DNA from: GCA-2794515 sp034436155
GTDB taxonomy: Bacteria > Chloroflexota > Anaerolineae > Aggregatilineales > Phototrophicaceae
Assembly (NCBI GenBank): GCA_034436155.1
Contig: DAOTVP010000047.1
Coordinates: forward strand, 1-64,000
Length of the DNA: 64,000 nucleotides
Direction: 5' to 3'
Notes under the pieces: generated by a model
Told to the model about the DNA's origin: nothing
Databases searched by the model: none
Seen by the model: only the letters and a program-made list of their open reading frames with translations
Made by a program: the position numbers and the translations under genes
In this document: piece by piece, positions 8,881 through 17,458 of the stretch
Layout: each line of letters begins with the position of its first letter
How positions within the stretch are numbered: position 1 is the first letter of the stretch

Positions 8881-9843
8881 ATGAGTAAACATATTCTAGT
8901 CACGGGTGGCGCAGGATTTATCGGCAGTCATGTCACCGATTTGCTCATCGAGCGCGGGTATCGGGTGACGGTGTTCGATAACGAAAGCACGGGCAAACGC
9001 GCCGATGTCAACCCACAAGCCACATTTGTGCATGGCGATGTGCGTGATGAAGCCGCGCTCGAAGCCGTTTTCAAAACAGGTATCGATGCCGTCATCCATA
9101 TCGCTGGACAAGCCTCGATTCGCCTTTCGTTCATGTATCCCGAAGCCGATTTGAATGTCAACACCTTAGGGACGATAAATATCATCAAGCAATGTATCGC
9201 GCATCGCGTTGGGCGCTTGCTGTTCGCCAGTTCCATGACGATTTATGGCACGCCCGATATTGCGCCCACGCCCGAAACGGCATTCCCCGCGCCTGTGTCG
9301 TATTATGGCGTGACCAAATACGCCGCCGAGCGATTCGCCCATATCACCGCCACGCGCAAAGACCTCGATTTCGATTTTCATGTCACCTCATTCCGCATGT
9401 TTAATGTGTATGGGGAACGTCAAAGCCTAACCAATGCCTATCAGGGTGTGTTCGCTATTTTTATGGGGAATGTGTTGCGCGGCGAGCCGATAAACATCCA
9501 CTCCGATGGTGAACAATCGCGGGATTTTGTCCATGTGAGCGATGTGGCGCGGGCATGGGTGGATGCGATAGATAATCCCAAAACCTACGGCGAAGTCATC
9601 AATATCGGCACAGGTCGCCCGATTAGCGTGAATCGGCTATGTGATATGGTGCTGGATGCGTTTGGATACTCGCGTCAGACGTATACGGTCAATCATCACC
9701 CCGCGCAACCGGGCGATATTCGCGTGTCATCGGCGGATATTACCAAAGCGCGTACCCTGCTCGGTTGGCAACCGACCATCGCCTTTGAAGACGGCATGAA
9801 AGAGACGATCGCCTGGGCGAAAGGCGTGATGCAAAAATCGTAG
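8881..9843 (+). CDS. NAD-dependent sugar-nucleotide epimerase/dehydratase
   Basis: 320 residues from ATG 8881, preceded by gagga at an 8-base spacing; the ATG at 8857 lacks a ribosome-binding site. Extended short-chain dehydrogenase: NAD-binding TGGAGFIGSH at 8-17, Ser/Thr near 118-120, catalytic Y142 and K146 (YYGVTK), and a substrate-domain RDFVHVSDVARA block. This is the UDP-glucose 4-epimerase/GDP-mannose dehydratase-like group; the exact sugar is not readable. It stands alone, divergent from the response regulator. A paralog lies at 20350. Probably supplies sugar donors for the glycosyltransferases in the region. Confidence 0.88.
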   Translation: MSKHILVTGGAGFIGSHVTDLLIERGYRVTVFDNESTGKRADVNPQATFVHGDVRDEAALEAVFKTGIDAVIHIAGQASIRLSFMYPEADLNVNTLGTINIIKQCIAHRVGRLLFASSMTIYGTPDIAPTPETAFPAPVSYYGVTKYAAERFAHITATRKDLDFDFHVTSFRMFNVYGERQSLTNAYQGVFAIFMGNVLRGEPINIHSDGEQSRDFVHVSDVARAWVDAIDNPKTYGEVINIGTGRPISVNRLCDMVLDAFGYSRQTYTVNHHPAQPGDIRVSSADITKARTLLGWQPTIAFEDGMKETIAWAKGVMQKS

Positions 9844-9892
9844 GACGGCGGACGGCATATATACACCCTAAAATCTGATTGTTCGCCTGTAC

Positions 9893-9912
9893 GGACGCGC
9901 TTCTGCGCGTCC
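9893..9912. repeat. Palindrome ggacgcgc-ttct-gcgcgtcc
   Basis: Perfect 8-bp arms with a 4-base loop in the 101-base gap between the convergent epimerase and beta-propeller genes. An identical 20-base unit occurs at 51901-51920. Could act as a bidirectional terminator stem, but there is no clear T tract. Confidence 0.9.
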
Positions 9913-9944
9913 ACAACTGATGATTAAATGAATGTCAACAGAAC

Positions 9945-11267
9945 CTAATCCCACACCGCGAAACTATTCACATTATAACTGTTGGGGAATAATGACCACG
10001 CCACCTGATTTTGCGGTGGCATGAGGAGTAATTCGCGCAACCTGCCATAACGGTCACGGCTACGCCATGTGAGCAATTGCCCATCGGTGAGCCATGTATA
10101 GGTGAGCGCATCGCGGGCTAATACTCGTGATGCGCGTTGTTCATTTTTGATATTATCCAGCGAGATCATCACCAAATCGCGCCCATAGCGCAGGCGTTCT
10201 ATTTGCGAGATGTTGTAGATGATGATTTGCGTATTCGGGATCCAACGCGGATACCGCCCATCGCTGACGACATGATAGGCTTCTGTGCCATCTCGACTAG
10301 AGACGACCACCCGCGCCAAGCGTGTCGCCTGATTCACATCTTCTTGTGCCACCAGCCATTGGCTATCATCCGACCAACGCAAATCCACCACCGAATTCAA
10401 CGGATGCCGATTCGTGCCGATGTCGTAACGCATATCGTTGGCAATATCCCACGTTTTGACCATATAAAAACCGCTATCCTGCAAAATCATCGCCAACCAT
10501 TGGCTATCGGGCGACCAATACACCTCTGACGCGAAAGACGGTATCGGCGCGGGGGTCATATTTTGCGATGCCACATCATAAATCAACAATTTATCGGCTT
10601 TGCCAATCGCCAATCTTTCGCCATTGGGCGACCAACTCATCAGCAAATAATTGGTGGATGTGGTGGGGATGGCTTGGCTCTCGCCCGATGGGATAGATAC
10701 CAAAAACAGGGTGTTATTATCGATTAGGCTGATGTACTCGCCCGTTGGCGACCATGCGTAAGGCACGACCTGAAAATTGCTGGGGTTATGCAAGCGTTGG
10801 ATGGTGTTGCTATCGGTATCCCACAGGTGCAAGCCATTCACACGCGCATCCACCGTATTCGGACGGCAATGAAAACTCACATGACGGCTATCGGGCGACC
10901 AGCGAATCGTCTCGCGGGGTGGGGAACAGGTGTTGTATCCCAACGGAAAGCGGGTTAGGGTATAGTTGGTCAAATCCAGCATGTAAAATTCGATTTGGTT
11001 ATAAAAATCCAGCGTCATCAGGGCGCGAGTGCCATTGGGCGAGAAAAATACATCCCATTCGCTTTGAAATGGCACAGGCACATACACCGTGACGCGCCGT
11101 TGAATATCGGATATGCCGAAGGTGTGCTTATCGTGTTCCAGATGATACAAATACGCCACCACCCGCGTTGTTGGGATGTGTGACCCAATCCACACCGCGA
11201 TTAAACATATCCCGCCGATGATGGGGACGATTATCAAACACACGCGCACGGCAATTTTGGTTATCAT
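9945..11267 (-). CDS. Membrane-anchored TolB-like beta-propeller protein (third of three)
   Basis: 440 residues. An N-terminal signal anchor (about 5-28) precedes a series of PD40/WD40-like TolB repeats, visible as recurring WSPDSRHVSF, WSPTGEYISL, WSPNGERLAI, WSPDSQWLAM and WSDDSQWLVA units about 45-50 residues apart. These propellers bind proteins or ligands; no catalytic residues are evident. Its ATG overlaps the upstream paralog's stop codon (ATGA), so the genes are translationally coupled. Likely on the outer face of the membrane. Function unknown. Confidence 0.85.
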   Translation of the reverse strand: MITKIAVRVCLIIVPIIGGICLIAVWIGSHIPTTRVVAYLYHLEHDKHTFGISDIQRRVTVYVPVPFQSEWDVFFSPNGTRALMTLDFYNQIEFYMLDLTNYTLTRFPLGYNTCSPPRETIRWSPDSRHVSFHCRPNTVDARVNGLHLWDTDSNTIQRLHNPSNFQVVPYAWSPTGEYISLIDNNTLFLVSIPSGESQAIPTTSTNYLLMSWSPNGERLAIGKADKLLIYDVASQNMTPAPIPSFASEVYWSPDSQWLAMILQDSGFYMVKTWDIANDMRYDIGTNRHPLNSVVDLRWSDDSQWLVAQEDVNQATRLARVVVSSRDGTEAYHVVSDGRYPRWIPNTQIIIYNISQIERLRYGRDLVMISLDNIKNEQRASRVLARDALTYTWLTDGQLLTWRSRDRYGRLRELLLMPPQNQVAWSLFPNSYNVNSFAVWD

Positions 11268-12529
11268 CGCACAAATCCAACAGCTTGAACACGAACAGAC
11301 GGACGGGTGAAAAATGTGTCACTCGTTTGAATGTTATAATACCCCAATTGCGCTTCGCGTGTCATCCGTCCACCGTAATATTCAAATACAATCGCGGTGC
11401 TATCTGATGACCAACGCGGATTACGGGCTTGGCTGATGATGAATTGTTCCTCGCCACCCACTTCCCACCAGAATAATTGCGGGATGTTGCCCCGTTGCGC
11501 CACATACGCGATTTTGCTCCCATCGGGCGACCACGCAGGCACTTGCGACATGACCCCCGCGCCGAATACCAGCAATTCAGACGCATCAGGACGAATCACA
11601 TATAACGAATCATCCTCCGACCGAATGGGACTCATCACGAGCCAGTCGCTAGTCGGCGACCAATTCATCCAGAGTATATCTTCTACTTTGAACGTATCGG
11701 TTTGCAATTGGATAATCTCGCCTGTTTGTGTATTCACATTATAAGGGCGATGCGATGTCGTGACGAATGCCAGCCATTTGCCATCGGGCGAGAGATACGA
11801 TATCCGAATCCAATCAGATACAAGCGGTATCCATGAATTGGTCTGCACATCATAACGATTGAGCGCATTTCCAGATAATGCGAAGAGGGTGGTGTTATTT
11901 GGATGCCACATCACTAAACTATACGCGACATCGTTGGTTGGGGTGATGGTTTTCGAGTCACCTGTGGTTAAATCTATCAAATCGAGGCTATTCCCGCGTG
12001 TGATTGCCACATAATCCCCATTTGGCGACCACGCGACTTGATAAGATCGTGTGAGTTGATATGCCAATTGATAAATCACATCCAGCCGATTTTGCGCCAC
12101 ATCAAACCGATACAACCGCGCCAGTGTATCGCTCCCACAGCCAATCGCAATGCCACGATTTTGATGTAACCAATATGAATATAACCCAACACACCGCCCC
12201 GATGGAGTGGGAATAGTCACCCAATTCCCCGTCTCGATATGCCATGTGGCGAATTGCGTTTTATCGGGCGCATCGGTAATCAAGATTACTTGCCGACCAT
12301 CATCCGAAAATATGAGCCTATCCCCATAGACGGGGTAGTCATAGTGCAAGTTGAGATTGCGTTGGGTATCTATCCAAATCAGTGTGTCATCATACGTGTG
12401 GGCATAGACGATATGCGTAGGGGTTTGTGAGCCTATCCAAACGGCGAACAGGCATAACCCGCCCGTGAGGATGAATATCGGCATCATCAGACGAAGCAAC
12501 ATGCGGGTTTGCAGGGTATAATTGTTCAT
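11264..12529 (-). CDS. Membrane-anchored TolB-like beta-propeller protein (second of three)
   Basis: 421 residues, paralogous along its length to both neighbours: a signal-anchor helix (about 12-32, including CLFAVWIGSQTPT), then PD40-type repeats (WSPNGDYVAI, LSPDGKWLAF, WSPTSDWLVM, WSPDGSKIAY). It ends in GFVR like the first copy. ATGA overlaps at both ends couple it to the upstream and downstream copies. Function unknown; probably a displayed beta-propeller. Confidence 0.85.
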   Translation of the reverse strand: MNNYTLQTRMLLRLMMPIFILTGGLCLFAVWIGSQTPTHIVYAHTYDDTLIWIDTQRNLNLHYDYPVYGDRLIFSDDGRQVILITDAPDKTQFATWHIETGNWVTIPTPSGRCVGLYSYWLHQNRGIAIGCGSDTLARLYRFDVAQNRLDVIYQLAYQLTRSYQVAWSPNGDYVAITRGNSLDLIDLTTGDSKTITPTNDVAYSLVMWHPNNTTLFALSGNALNRYDVQTNSWIPLVSDWIRISYLSPDGKWLAFVTTSHRPYNVNTQTGEIIQLQTDTFKVEDILWMNWSPTSDWLVMSPIRSEDDSLYVIRPDASELLVFGAGVMSQVPAWSPDGSKIAYVAQRGNIPQLFWWEVGGEEQFIISQARNPRWSSDSTAIVFEYYGGRMTREAQLGYYNIQTSDTFFTRPSVRVQAVGFVR

Positions 12530-13821
12530 CGTACAAAAGTAAATCCCAACACGCTGACATCTTCATCGGTCAAAAAACGCCGATTGCCCGTCTCATCTTG
12601 ATACACCAACCGTTGTCGTTGCGGATAATAAATATAGGCTAATCCATCGCCATTGGGCGACCATTGCGGGCTATGCGTATCGCGCATGAGGGTTTGCGGG
12701 GGCAAAAACGAGGCTAAATCCCACACGACCACCTCGCTATAATAGGTGGGACCGAGCGTATCATACGTTTCATAGACCAAGCGCGTGTCGTTGGATGTCC
12801 AAAGGGGCGCGGCTTCGAGATTTTCGCCCAATGTCAATACCGTACTCCGATTGGGACGGGCGAGATAATACACATTCCCCTCGCGGGATTCGATGAGTGT
12901 GCGGATAATCACCCATTGGCTATCGGGCGACCACGCAACCAAATCGACGTTGTTAATTTTGAGGTCTGTCGTCTCTAATAAGTATAATTCACGACTGTCG
13001 ATATGAAATGCAAATGCGCGGGGGCGACGCTCTGTGTTCACCAATGCGATCCATTCACCATCAGGTGACAATACAGGCGATAAATTAGAAGAAAAATCTG
13101 CCAGCAGAATTTCCAATTCGCCCGTATCAAAATGATATTCTTCAACACCATTTAATCCGAGTAGAAAAATACCTTCACCATTCGGTCGCCAACCGATGAC
13201 GGTGAAACGTCGTCCTTGTGGGGTGATGGTGATCAAATTTGTGCCGTCCACGTTCACCACATGCACCTTGCCATCATCGTGAATCGCCACGCGCTTGCTA
13301 TCAGGCGACCATTGATAATCCAAGATGACGTTGGGTAGATGAAAAAGCGAATAAACATCACCCGTTTCAACATCAAATGTATACATACCGCCAATTGTGC
13401 CATTGAGTGGATTATCTCGACATTGAAACAACACATGTCGATTATCGCGTAGCCACTGCCAATTGCGGGCGGCACAATTGACATACAATTCGGGCAAATT
13501 CACCACGCGCCCACTTTCGATTTCCCATACCACAAAATAGGCTTGGTTAAACGCGCCTGTCGGCAAAATCACGCGCCGACCATCATCTGAAATTCGCATA
13601 TTGCCCAATACATACACCGGAAAATCGAGGCGAATAGGCAAGTTGCGATGAATATCCAGCAGTAATAGATATTGGCTATCGCGGTCATACGAATAGGTCT
13701 GCGCGATGATGCGCGTGGTGGGGTTGGCGTATCCAACCATCACCGCGCCGATACATAACATGGCTATACACACGAATACCAATAAACTTATCCGAAAAAT
13801 CCGTCTCAATTGCACACGCAC
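12526..13821 (-). CDS. Membrane-anchored TolB-like beta-propeller protein (first of three)
   Basis: 431 residues. Signal anchor about residues 8-30, then PD40 repeats (WSPDSKRVAI, WRPNGEGIFL, LSPDGEWIAL, WSPDSQWVII, WSPNGDGLAY). It is the promoter-proximal member of the three-gene unit and is divergent from the membrane protein gene at 13896 with a 74-base gap. The three share the motif G-x-x-(W/Y)-(I/A)-(G/N)-x-x-T-P/T-x-R just after the anchor, showing common origin, but repeat-region divergence indicates the duplication is old. Confidence 0.85.
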   Translation of the reverse strand: MRVQLRRIFRISLLVFVCIAMLCIGAVMVGYANPTTRIIAQTYSYDRDSQYLLLLDIHRNLPIRLDFPVYVLGNMRISDDGRRVILPTGAFNQAYFVVWEIESGRVVNLPELYVNCAARNWQWLRDNRHVLFQCRDNPLNGTIGGMYTFDVETGDVYSLFHLPNVILDYQWSPDSKRVAIHDDGKVHVVNVDGTNLITITPQGRRFTVIGWRPNGEGIFLLGLNGVEEYHFDTGELEILLADFSSNLSPVLSPDGEWIALVNTERRPRAFAFHIDSRELYLLETTDLKINNVDLVAWSPDSQWVIIRTLIESREGNVYYLARPNRSTVLTLGENLEAAPLWTSNDTRLVYETYDTLGPTYYSEVVVWDLASFLPPQTLMRDTHSPQWSPNGDGLAYIYYPQRQRLVYQDETGNRRFLTDEDVSVLGFTFVR

Positions 13822-13895
13822 ATCCTTACTTTGCCGTTATATCATCCTCATTGTAGGGCATTTTGTGATATATTCAAAAGGATATTGGTTTATCG

Positions 13896-14897
13896 TTGGA
13901 TACAAACATGATTGCATACGCTTGGTTATTGCGCGTCATCTTCGGGGTGGCGTTGTTATTCGGCAACGAAATTCTGCTCTGGCAAGATCCCAACCTGCAC
14001 AGCATCCCCGAATGGGCGCTCCTGTTGGCGGGATACATCGCTATCAGCGCGATTATGCTCGACCTCGCGGTGCGCTATCGCGTGAACGATAGTTACATGG
14101 CGATGTTGATGACGTGCATCGGCGCGTTGTTGATAGGATTCCTGCTCAATCCTGTGGTGATGCTCGCCGATTTTCCGCGTCATCTGCTCACGCGGGTGAT
14201 TGGCGCGAGTGCCTTCATCACACTCGAAATGTGGGGCTTATTTTTGGCGCTGATGGGCGGACATATCGCCCGTTATCGGCGCAATTTTATCGGCTTCGCA
14301 TTGGCGATCGGCTTCAATTGGGGTGTTTGGGCGCGATATGCCTATAACCTCAACGGTTGGTCATCTGCGCCTGCCTCGGTGAGCGATATGACGATTTTGA
14401 CGGGGATATGCCTTGTGGTTATCGTTTTTGGGATATTCTTTTGGCGCACGCGCTATCAGACCGCCTTTACGCCGTTGATGTTGCGGATGGGGCTGGTCGA
14501 ATGGTTGCTGATGGGCATCGTCCTCACGGTGATTTTCCTCATTCAAGCCGTTGGTGATATTTACACGGGGTCAGAAATACTCGTTTCGTTGTTGTTGATA
14601 TTTTTATGCTGGCTCGGATTGTGGTCACAGCGCCCCGAAAAAGGCAAAATGTTGATGGATGCCCATTTCCCGCCGATGATACCGCCGTTGGCGTGGCTGA
14701 TAGGCGCGTTGGGTGTTTTTATCACAGGGACGATATTGGGTTATGCTTTGCCCCTTATCACAGCGGATGGATTTAGCCAATTGTATTTATTGGAATTGGC
14801 ATTTGCGGGCATCGGATTCGTTTGGTTGCCCTTAGTGGCATCGGTCTTAGCCGTCCGCGCCTTTGAACGTCAAACACGCAAATTGGATATTTTATAG
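13896..14897 (+). CDS. Polytopic membrane protein, function unknown
   Basis: 333 residues with about nine hydrophobic helices spread along the whole length and short loops. No motif I recognise. The start may be the ATG at 13896 or the one at 13908 (MIAYAWLL); neither has a strong ribosome-binding site. It ends 14 bases before coaBC and is probably co-transcribed with it, but no functional link is evident. Confidence 0.75.
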   Translation: MDTNMIAYAWLLRVIFGVALLFGNEILLWQDPNLHSIPEWALLLAGYIAISAIMLDLAVRYRVNDSYMAMLMTCIGALLIGFLLNPVVMLADFPRHLLTRVIGASAFITLEMWGLFLALMGGHIARYRRNFIGFALAIGFNWGVWARYAYNLNGWSSAPASVSDMTILTGICLVVIVFGIFFWRTRYQTAFTPLMLRMGLVEWLLMGIVLTVIFLIQAVGDIYTGSEILVSLLLIFLCWLGLWSQRPEKGKMLMDAHFPPMIPPLAWLIGALGVFITGTILGYALPLITADGFSQLYLLELAFAGIGFVWLPLVASVLAVRAFERQTRKLDIL

Positions 14898-14911
14898 AAA
14901 GAGACACACAC

Positions 14912-16156
14912 ATGACACACATCTCTATCCTGAAAGATAAACACATCGTCTTGGGTGTGACGGGTAGTATCGCCTGTTATAAATCCATTGACCTCGCCAG
15001 CAAACTCACCCAAGCGGGCGCGTTGGTGGATGTCATCCTCACCGATGGCGCAGAAAAATTTGTCACACCGCTCACCTTTCAAGCCGTCACAGGCAGACCT
15101 GTCTATACCGATATGTGGAAAACCGATGGCGCAGACAGCCTACCAACCCATATCGCGCATGTCGGTTTGGGTGAAGATGCCGATTTACTGGCGATTATCC
15201 CCGCCACCGCCAACACCCTCGCCAAACTCGCCTACGGATTAGCCGATAATTTGCTCACGGTGACGGCGCTCGCCTCGCGTGCGCCTATCGTCATTGCCCC
15301 TGCGATGGATGTGGGGATGTATCAACACCCCACGGTTCAGGGTAACATCGCCCGCTTGGTGGAACGGGGTGGGTTGCTCATCCCGCCAGAAGAAGGGCGC
15401 TTCGCATCGGGATTGATGGGGGTGGGGCGCTTGCCAGAAACGCCAACGCTCATCGGACACATCCGCCGAATCATCGGGCGCGATGGAGAACTCGCCAGCC
15501 AGAAGGTGGTCATCAGCGCGGGCGGTACACGCGAAGCCATAGACCCCGTGCGCTTTATCAGCAATCGCTCCAGCGGAAAACAAGGTCATGCCCTCGCACA
15601 AGCCGCCGTAGATGCCGGTGCGCGAGAAGTCGTGCTGGTGACAACATCCGATTTACCCGTGCCGATTGGCGTGCATCCGATTTTTGTCGAATCGGCACAA
15701 GACATGCTCCACGCCATTTTGCGCCATAGCGCCGATGCCGATTTGCTCATCATGGCGGCGGCTGTCGCCGATTTTAAGCCTCAACATCGCGCCGAGCAAA
15801 AAATCAAAAAAGAAAATACAGATAAAAACCTCACCCTCGAATTGGGACGCACCGCCGATATTTTGGTCGAGGTTAAAGCCCAACGCGAACAATCGGGGTA
15901 TCCGCGTATGGTGGTGGGGTTCGCCGCGGAGAGCGAAAATGTACTATCCAACGCCCGCGCCAAATTGATTCGTAAAGGATTAGACCTGTTGGTCGCTAAC
16001 GACATCACCGCCGATGATGCTGGATTCAGCGTTGATACTAACCGTGTGGTGATTTTAGATGCCGATGGCAATATGGATGAATTGGCGCTGTCGAGCAAGG
16101 TTATCATTAGCGAGCGTATTATAGCCCGTGCGGCAATGATGTTAGGGAGCGAATAA
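14912..16156 (+). CDS. coaBC: Bifunctional phosphopantothenoylcysteine decarboxylase / phosphopantothenate-cysteine ligase
   Basis: 414 residues. Makes 4'-phosphopantetheine for coenzyme A: the C-terminal CoaB half joins cysteine to phosphopantothenate and the FMN-dependent N-terminal CoaC half decarboxylates the product. CoaC motifs: GVTGSIACYKS at 15-25, catalytic His H80 (THIAHVGLG), PATANTLAKLA. The motif usually written PxMNxxMW reads PAMDVGMY (130-137) and the usual flap Cys is Ser (FASG, S166). CoaB motifs: ISAGGTREAIDPVRFISNRSSGKQG in parts (201-225), MAAAVADFKP, and VGFAAES. Length is normal. AGAAAGAG lies upstream. A weak hairpin terminator follows. Confidence 0.95.
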   Translation: MTHISILKDKHIVLGVTGSIACYKSIDLASKLTQAGALVDVILTDGAEKFVTPLTFQAVTGRPVYTDMWKTDGADSLPTHIAHVGLGEDADLLAIIPATANTLAKLAYGLADNLLTVTALASRAPIVIAPAMDVGMYQHPTVQGNIARLVERGGLLIPPEEGRFASGLMGVGRLPETPTLIGHIRRIIGRDGELASQKVVISAGGTREAIDPVRFISNRSSGKQGHALAQAAVDAGAREVVLVTTSDLPVPIGVHPIFVESAQDMLHAILRHSADADLLIMAAAVADFKPQHRAEQKIKKENTDKNLTLELGRTADILVEVKAQREQSGYPRMVVGFAAESENVLSNARAKLIRKGLDLLVANDITADDAGFSVDTNRVVILDADGNMDELALSSKVIISERIIARAAMMLGSE

Positions 16157-16167
16157 TCACCTCAAAC

Positions 16168-16188
16168 ACCCCAATAATAGGGGTTTTG
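16168..16188 (+). terminator. Possible short terminator after coaBC
   Basis: Hairpin acccc (16168-16172), 7-base loop, ggggt (16180-16184) with a following ttt. The stem is short, so termination may be partial. It sits 12 bases after the coaBC stop and upstream of a strong promoter. Confidence 0.45.
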
Positions 16189-16212
16189 GTAATGTTTGTT
16201 AAGGTTTTCTAA

Positions 16213-16240
16213 TTGCCAAGCCTACGAATTGTCATATAAT
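16213..16240 (+). promoter_or_regulatory. Sigma-70 type promoter for the secreted protein gene at 16303
   Basis: TTGCCA (16213-16218), 16-base spacer, perfect TATAAT (16235-16240). Transcription would start near 16247. The leader contains a 6-bp hairpin GACGAT-ttatt-ATCGTC (16249-16265) and an AAGGAG ribosome-binding site before the ATG. Confidence 0.8.
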
Positions 16241-16302
16241 GTGAATATGACGATTTATTATCGTCCTATTTTTCACAAACCTAAATTAAGGAGTCTTCTC
16301 AA

Positions 16303-17313
16303 ATGAAAAAGATGTTCGTTTTATCCCTGTTGTTGGTTGCACTCATGGGACTTTTTATTCCAACCACTAGCGCCCAAATGGGGGGAACGGTAGATACTTG
16401 CTTCGGTTTATCGCAAGCAGATTGTGCTGTCATCAACAATGCCACTGCAAATATGGCAACCGTGACATCGTTTGTGCAAACATTCACCCTCAATGTCGAG
16501 ATGAGCGGTTTCGAGATGCCCGATGCGTCTACAGCGTTGACCTTCCAAGTGGCGGGTAGCGGACCGGTGAGCCTGACCGAAACTGGCTTGAATTTGAATT
16601 TGCCCATGACAGCCACCGTTGGCGGTGTAACCGCAGAAGTTGGCTTCCATGTTGTGGATAATGTGGTGTATTTGGCTATCCCAGACGGCGTTATCGGGAT
16701 CCAAGGCGCGACCGATTTAGCCGCGGCATTTTTGGGCAGTCAATTGGGCGGTAGTGCCGATATGTTGGGCGGTATGGGCGGTATGATGAGTCCAGACATG
16801 CTCCTCAGCTTTTTGCCTGTGAGTGACTATCTCAGCCATGAACGCTTGGCGGATGTCTCTATGATGGGCATGAATTTGTCGCCGTTTGTGTTCACTGCCG
16901 ATATTTCTGGCATGATTAATAGCCCCGAAGTCTCGATGCTCATCAGCTCCATCGGTCCAATGCTTGGTGGTATGGGTGGAACTGAATTACCCGCAGATGC
17001 CGCCGCGGCATTACAAGCATTGCCCACCGTGTTACAATCATTGGTGCTTCAATTCGATGCCACCCAATACGTTGGTTCAGATAATTACATCCACAAATTG
17101 ACCTTCAACCTCAATTTTGCCATTGACCCCACCACGTTGGCGAATGTTGTCCCTGGTGGTATGGAAGGTATCACGGGTCCTATCAGCATGGTTATCAACT
17201 TTGATGTGGAACTGACCGAACTGAATCAACCCCAAACGGTGACTGCCCCAGAAGGCGCTATCATCATTACCGCAGACCAATTGATGGGTATGCTCGGTGG
17301 TATGCTCCCCTGA
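16303..17313 (+). CDS. Secreted protein rich in Gly and Met, function unknown
   Basis: 336 residues. A clear signal peptide (1-24, ending TSAQ) follows an AAGGAG ribosome-binding site. The mature protein has two Cys close together (CFGLSQADC) and a mainly beta pattern with alternating polar/hydrophobic strands (SGPVSLTETGLNLNLPM), plus Gly/Met-rich loops (MLGGMGGMMS). The fold is reminiscent of LolA/LppX-like lipid-binding proteins, but this is a guess. It has its own strong promoter and a strong terminator, so it is a single-gene unit and probably abundant. Confidence 0.8.
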   Translation: MKKMFVLSLLLVALMGLFIPTTSAQMGGTVDTCFGLSQADCAVINNATANMATVTSFVQTFTLNVEMSGFEMPDASTALTFQVAGSGPVSLTETGLNLNLPMTATVGGVTAEVGFHVVDNVVYLAIPDGVIGIQGATDLAAAFLGSQLGGSADMLGGMGGMMSPDMLLSFLPVSDYLSHERLADVSMMGMNLSPFVFTADISGMINSPEVSMLISSIGPMLGGMGGTELPADAAAALQALPTVLQSLVLQFDATQYVGSDNYIHKLTFNLNFAIDPTTLANVVPGGMEGITGPISMVINFDVELTELNQPQTVTAPEGAIIITADQLMGMLGGMLP

Positions 17314-17335
17314 TTGTCTTTTGCTAAACCATTCA

Positions 17336-17367
17336 AAACAGGCGTGGCGTTGGCTACGCCTGTTTTT
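17336..17367 (+). terminator. Rho-independent terminator
   Basis: Perfect 10-bp stem aaacaggcgt (17336-17345) / acgcctgttt (17356-17365), 10-base loop, run of five T (17363-17367), 22 bases after the stop codon of the secreted-protein gene. Confidence 0.9.
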
Positions 17368-17458
17368 GATCCCGTAGGTGAATCGTCACTAGGTGAACAA
17401 GGCTATTCTGGACTATAATCGCATAGGTTTTGTTAACCGATTTGGGATAAAAATTGCA

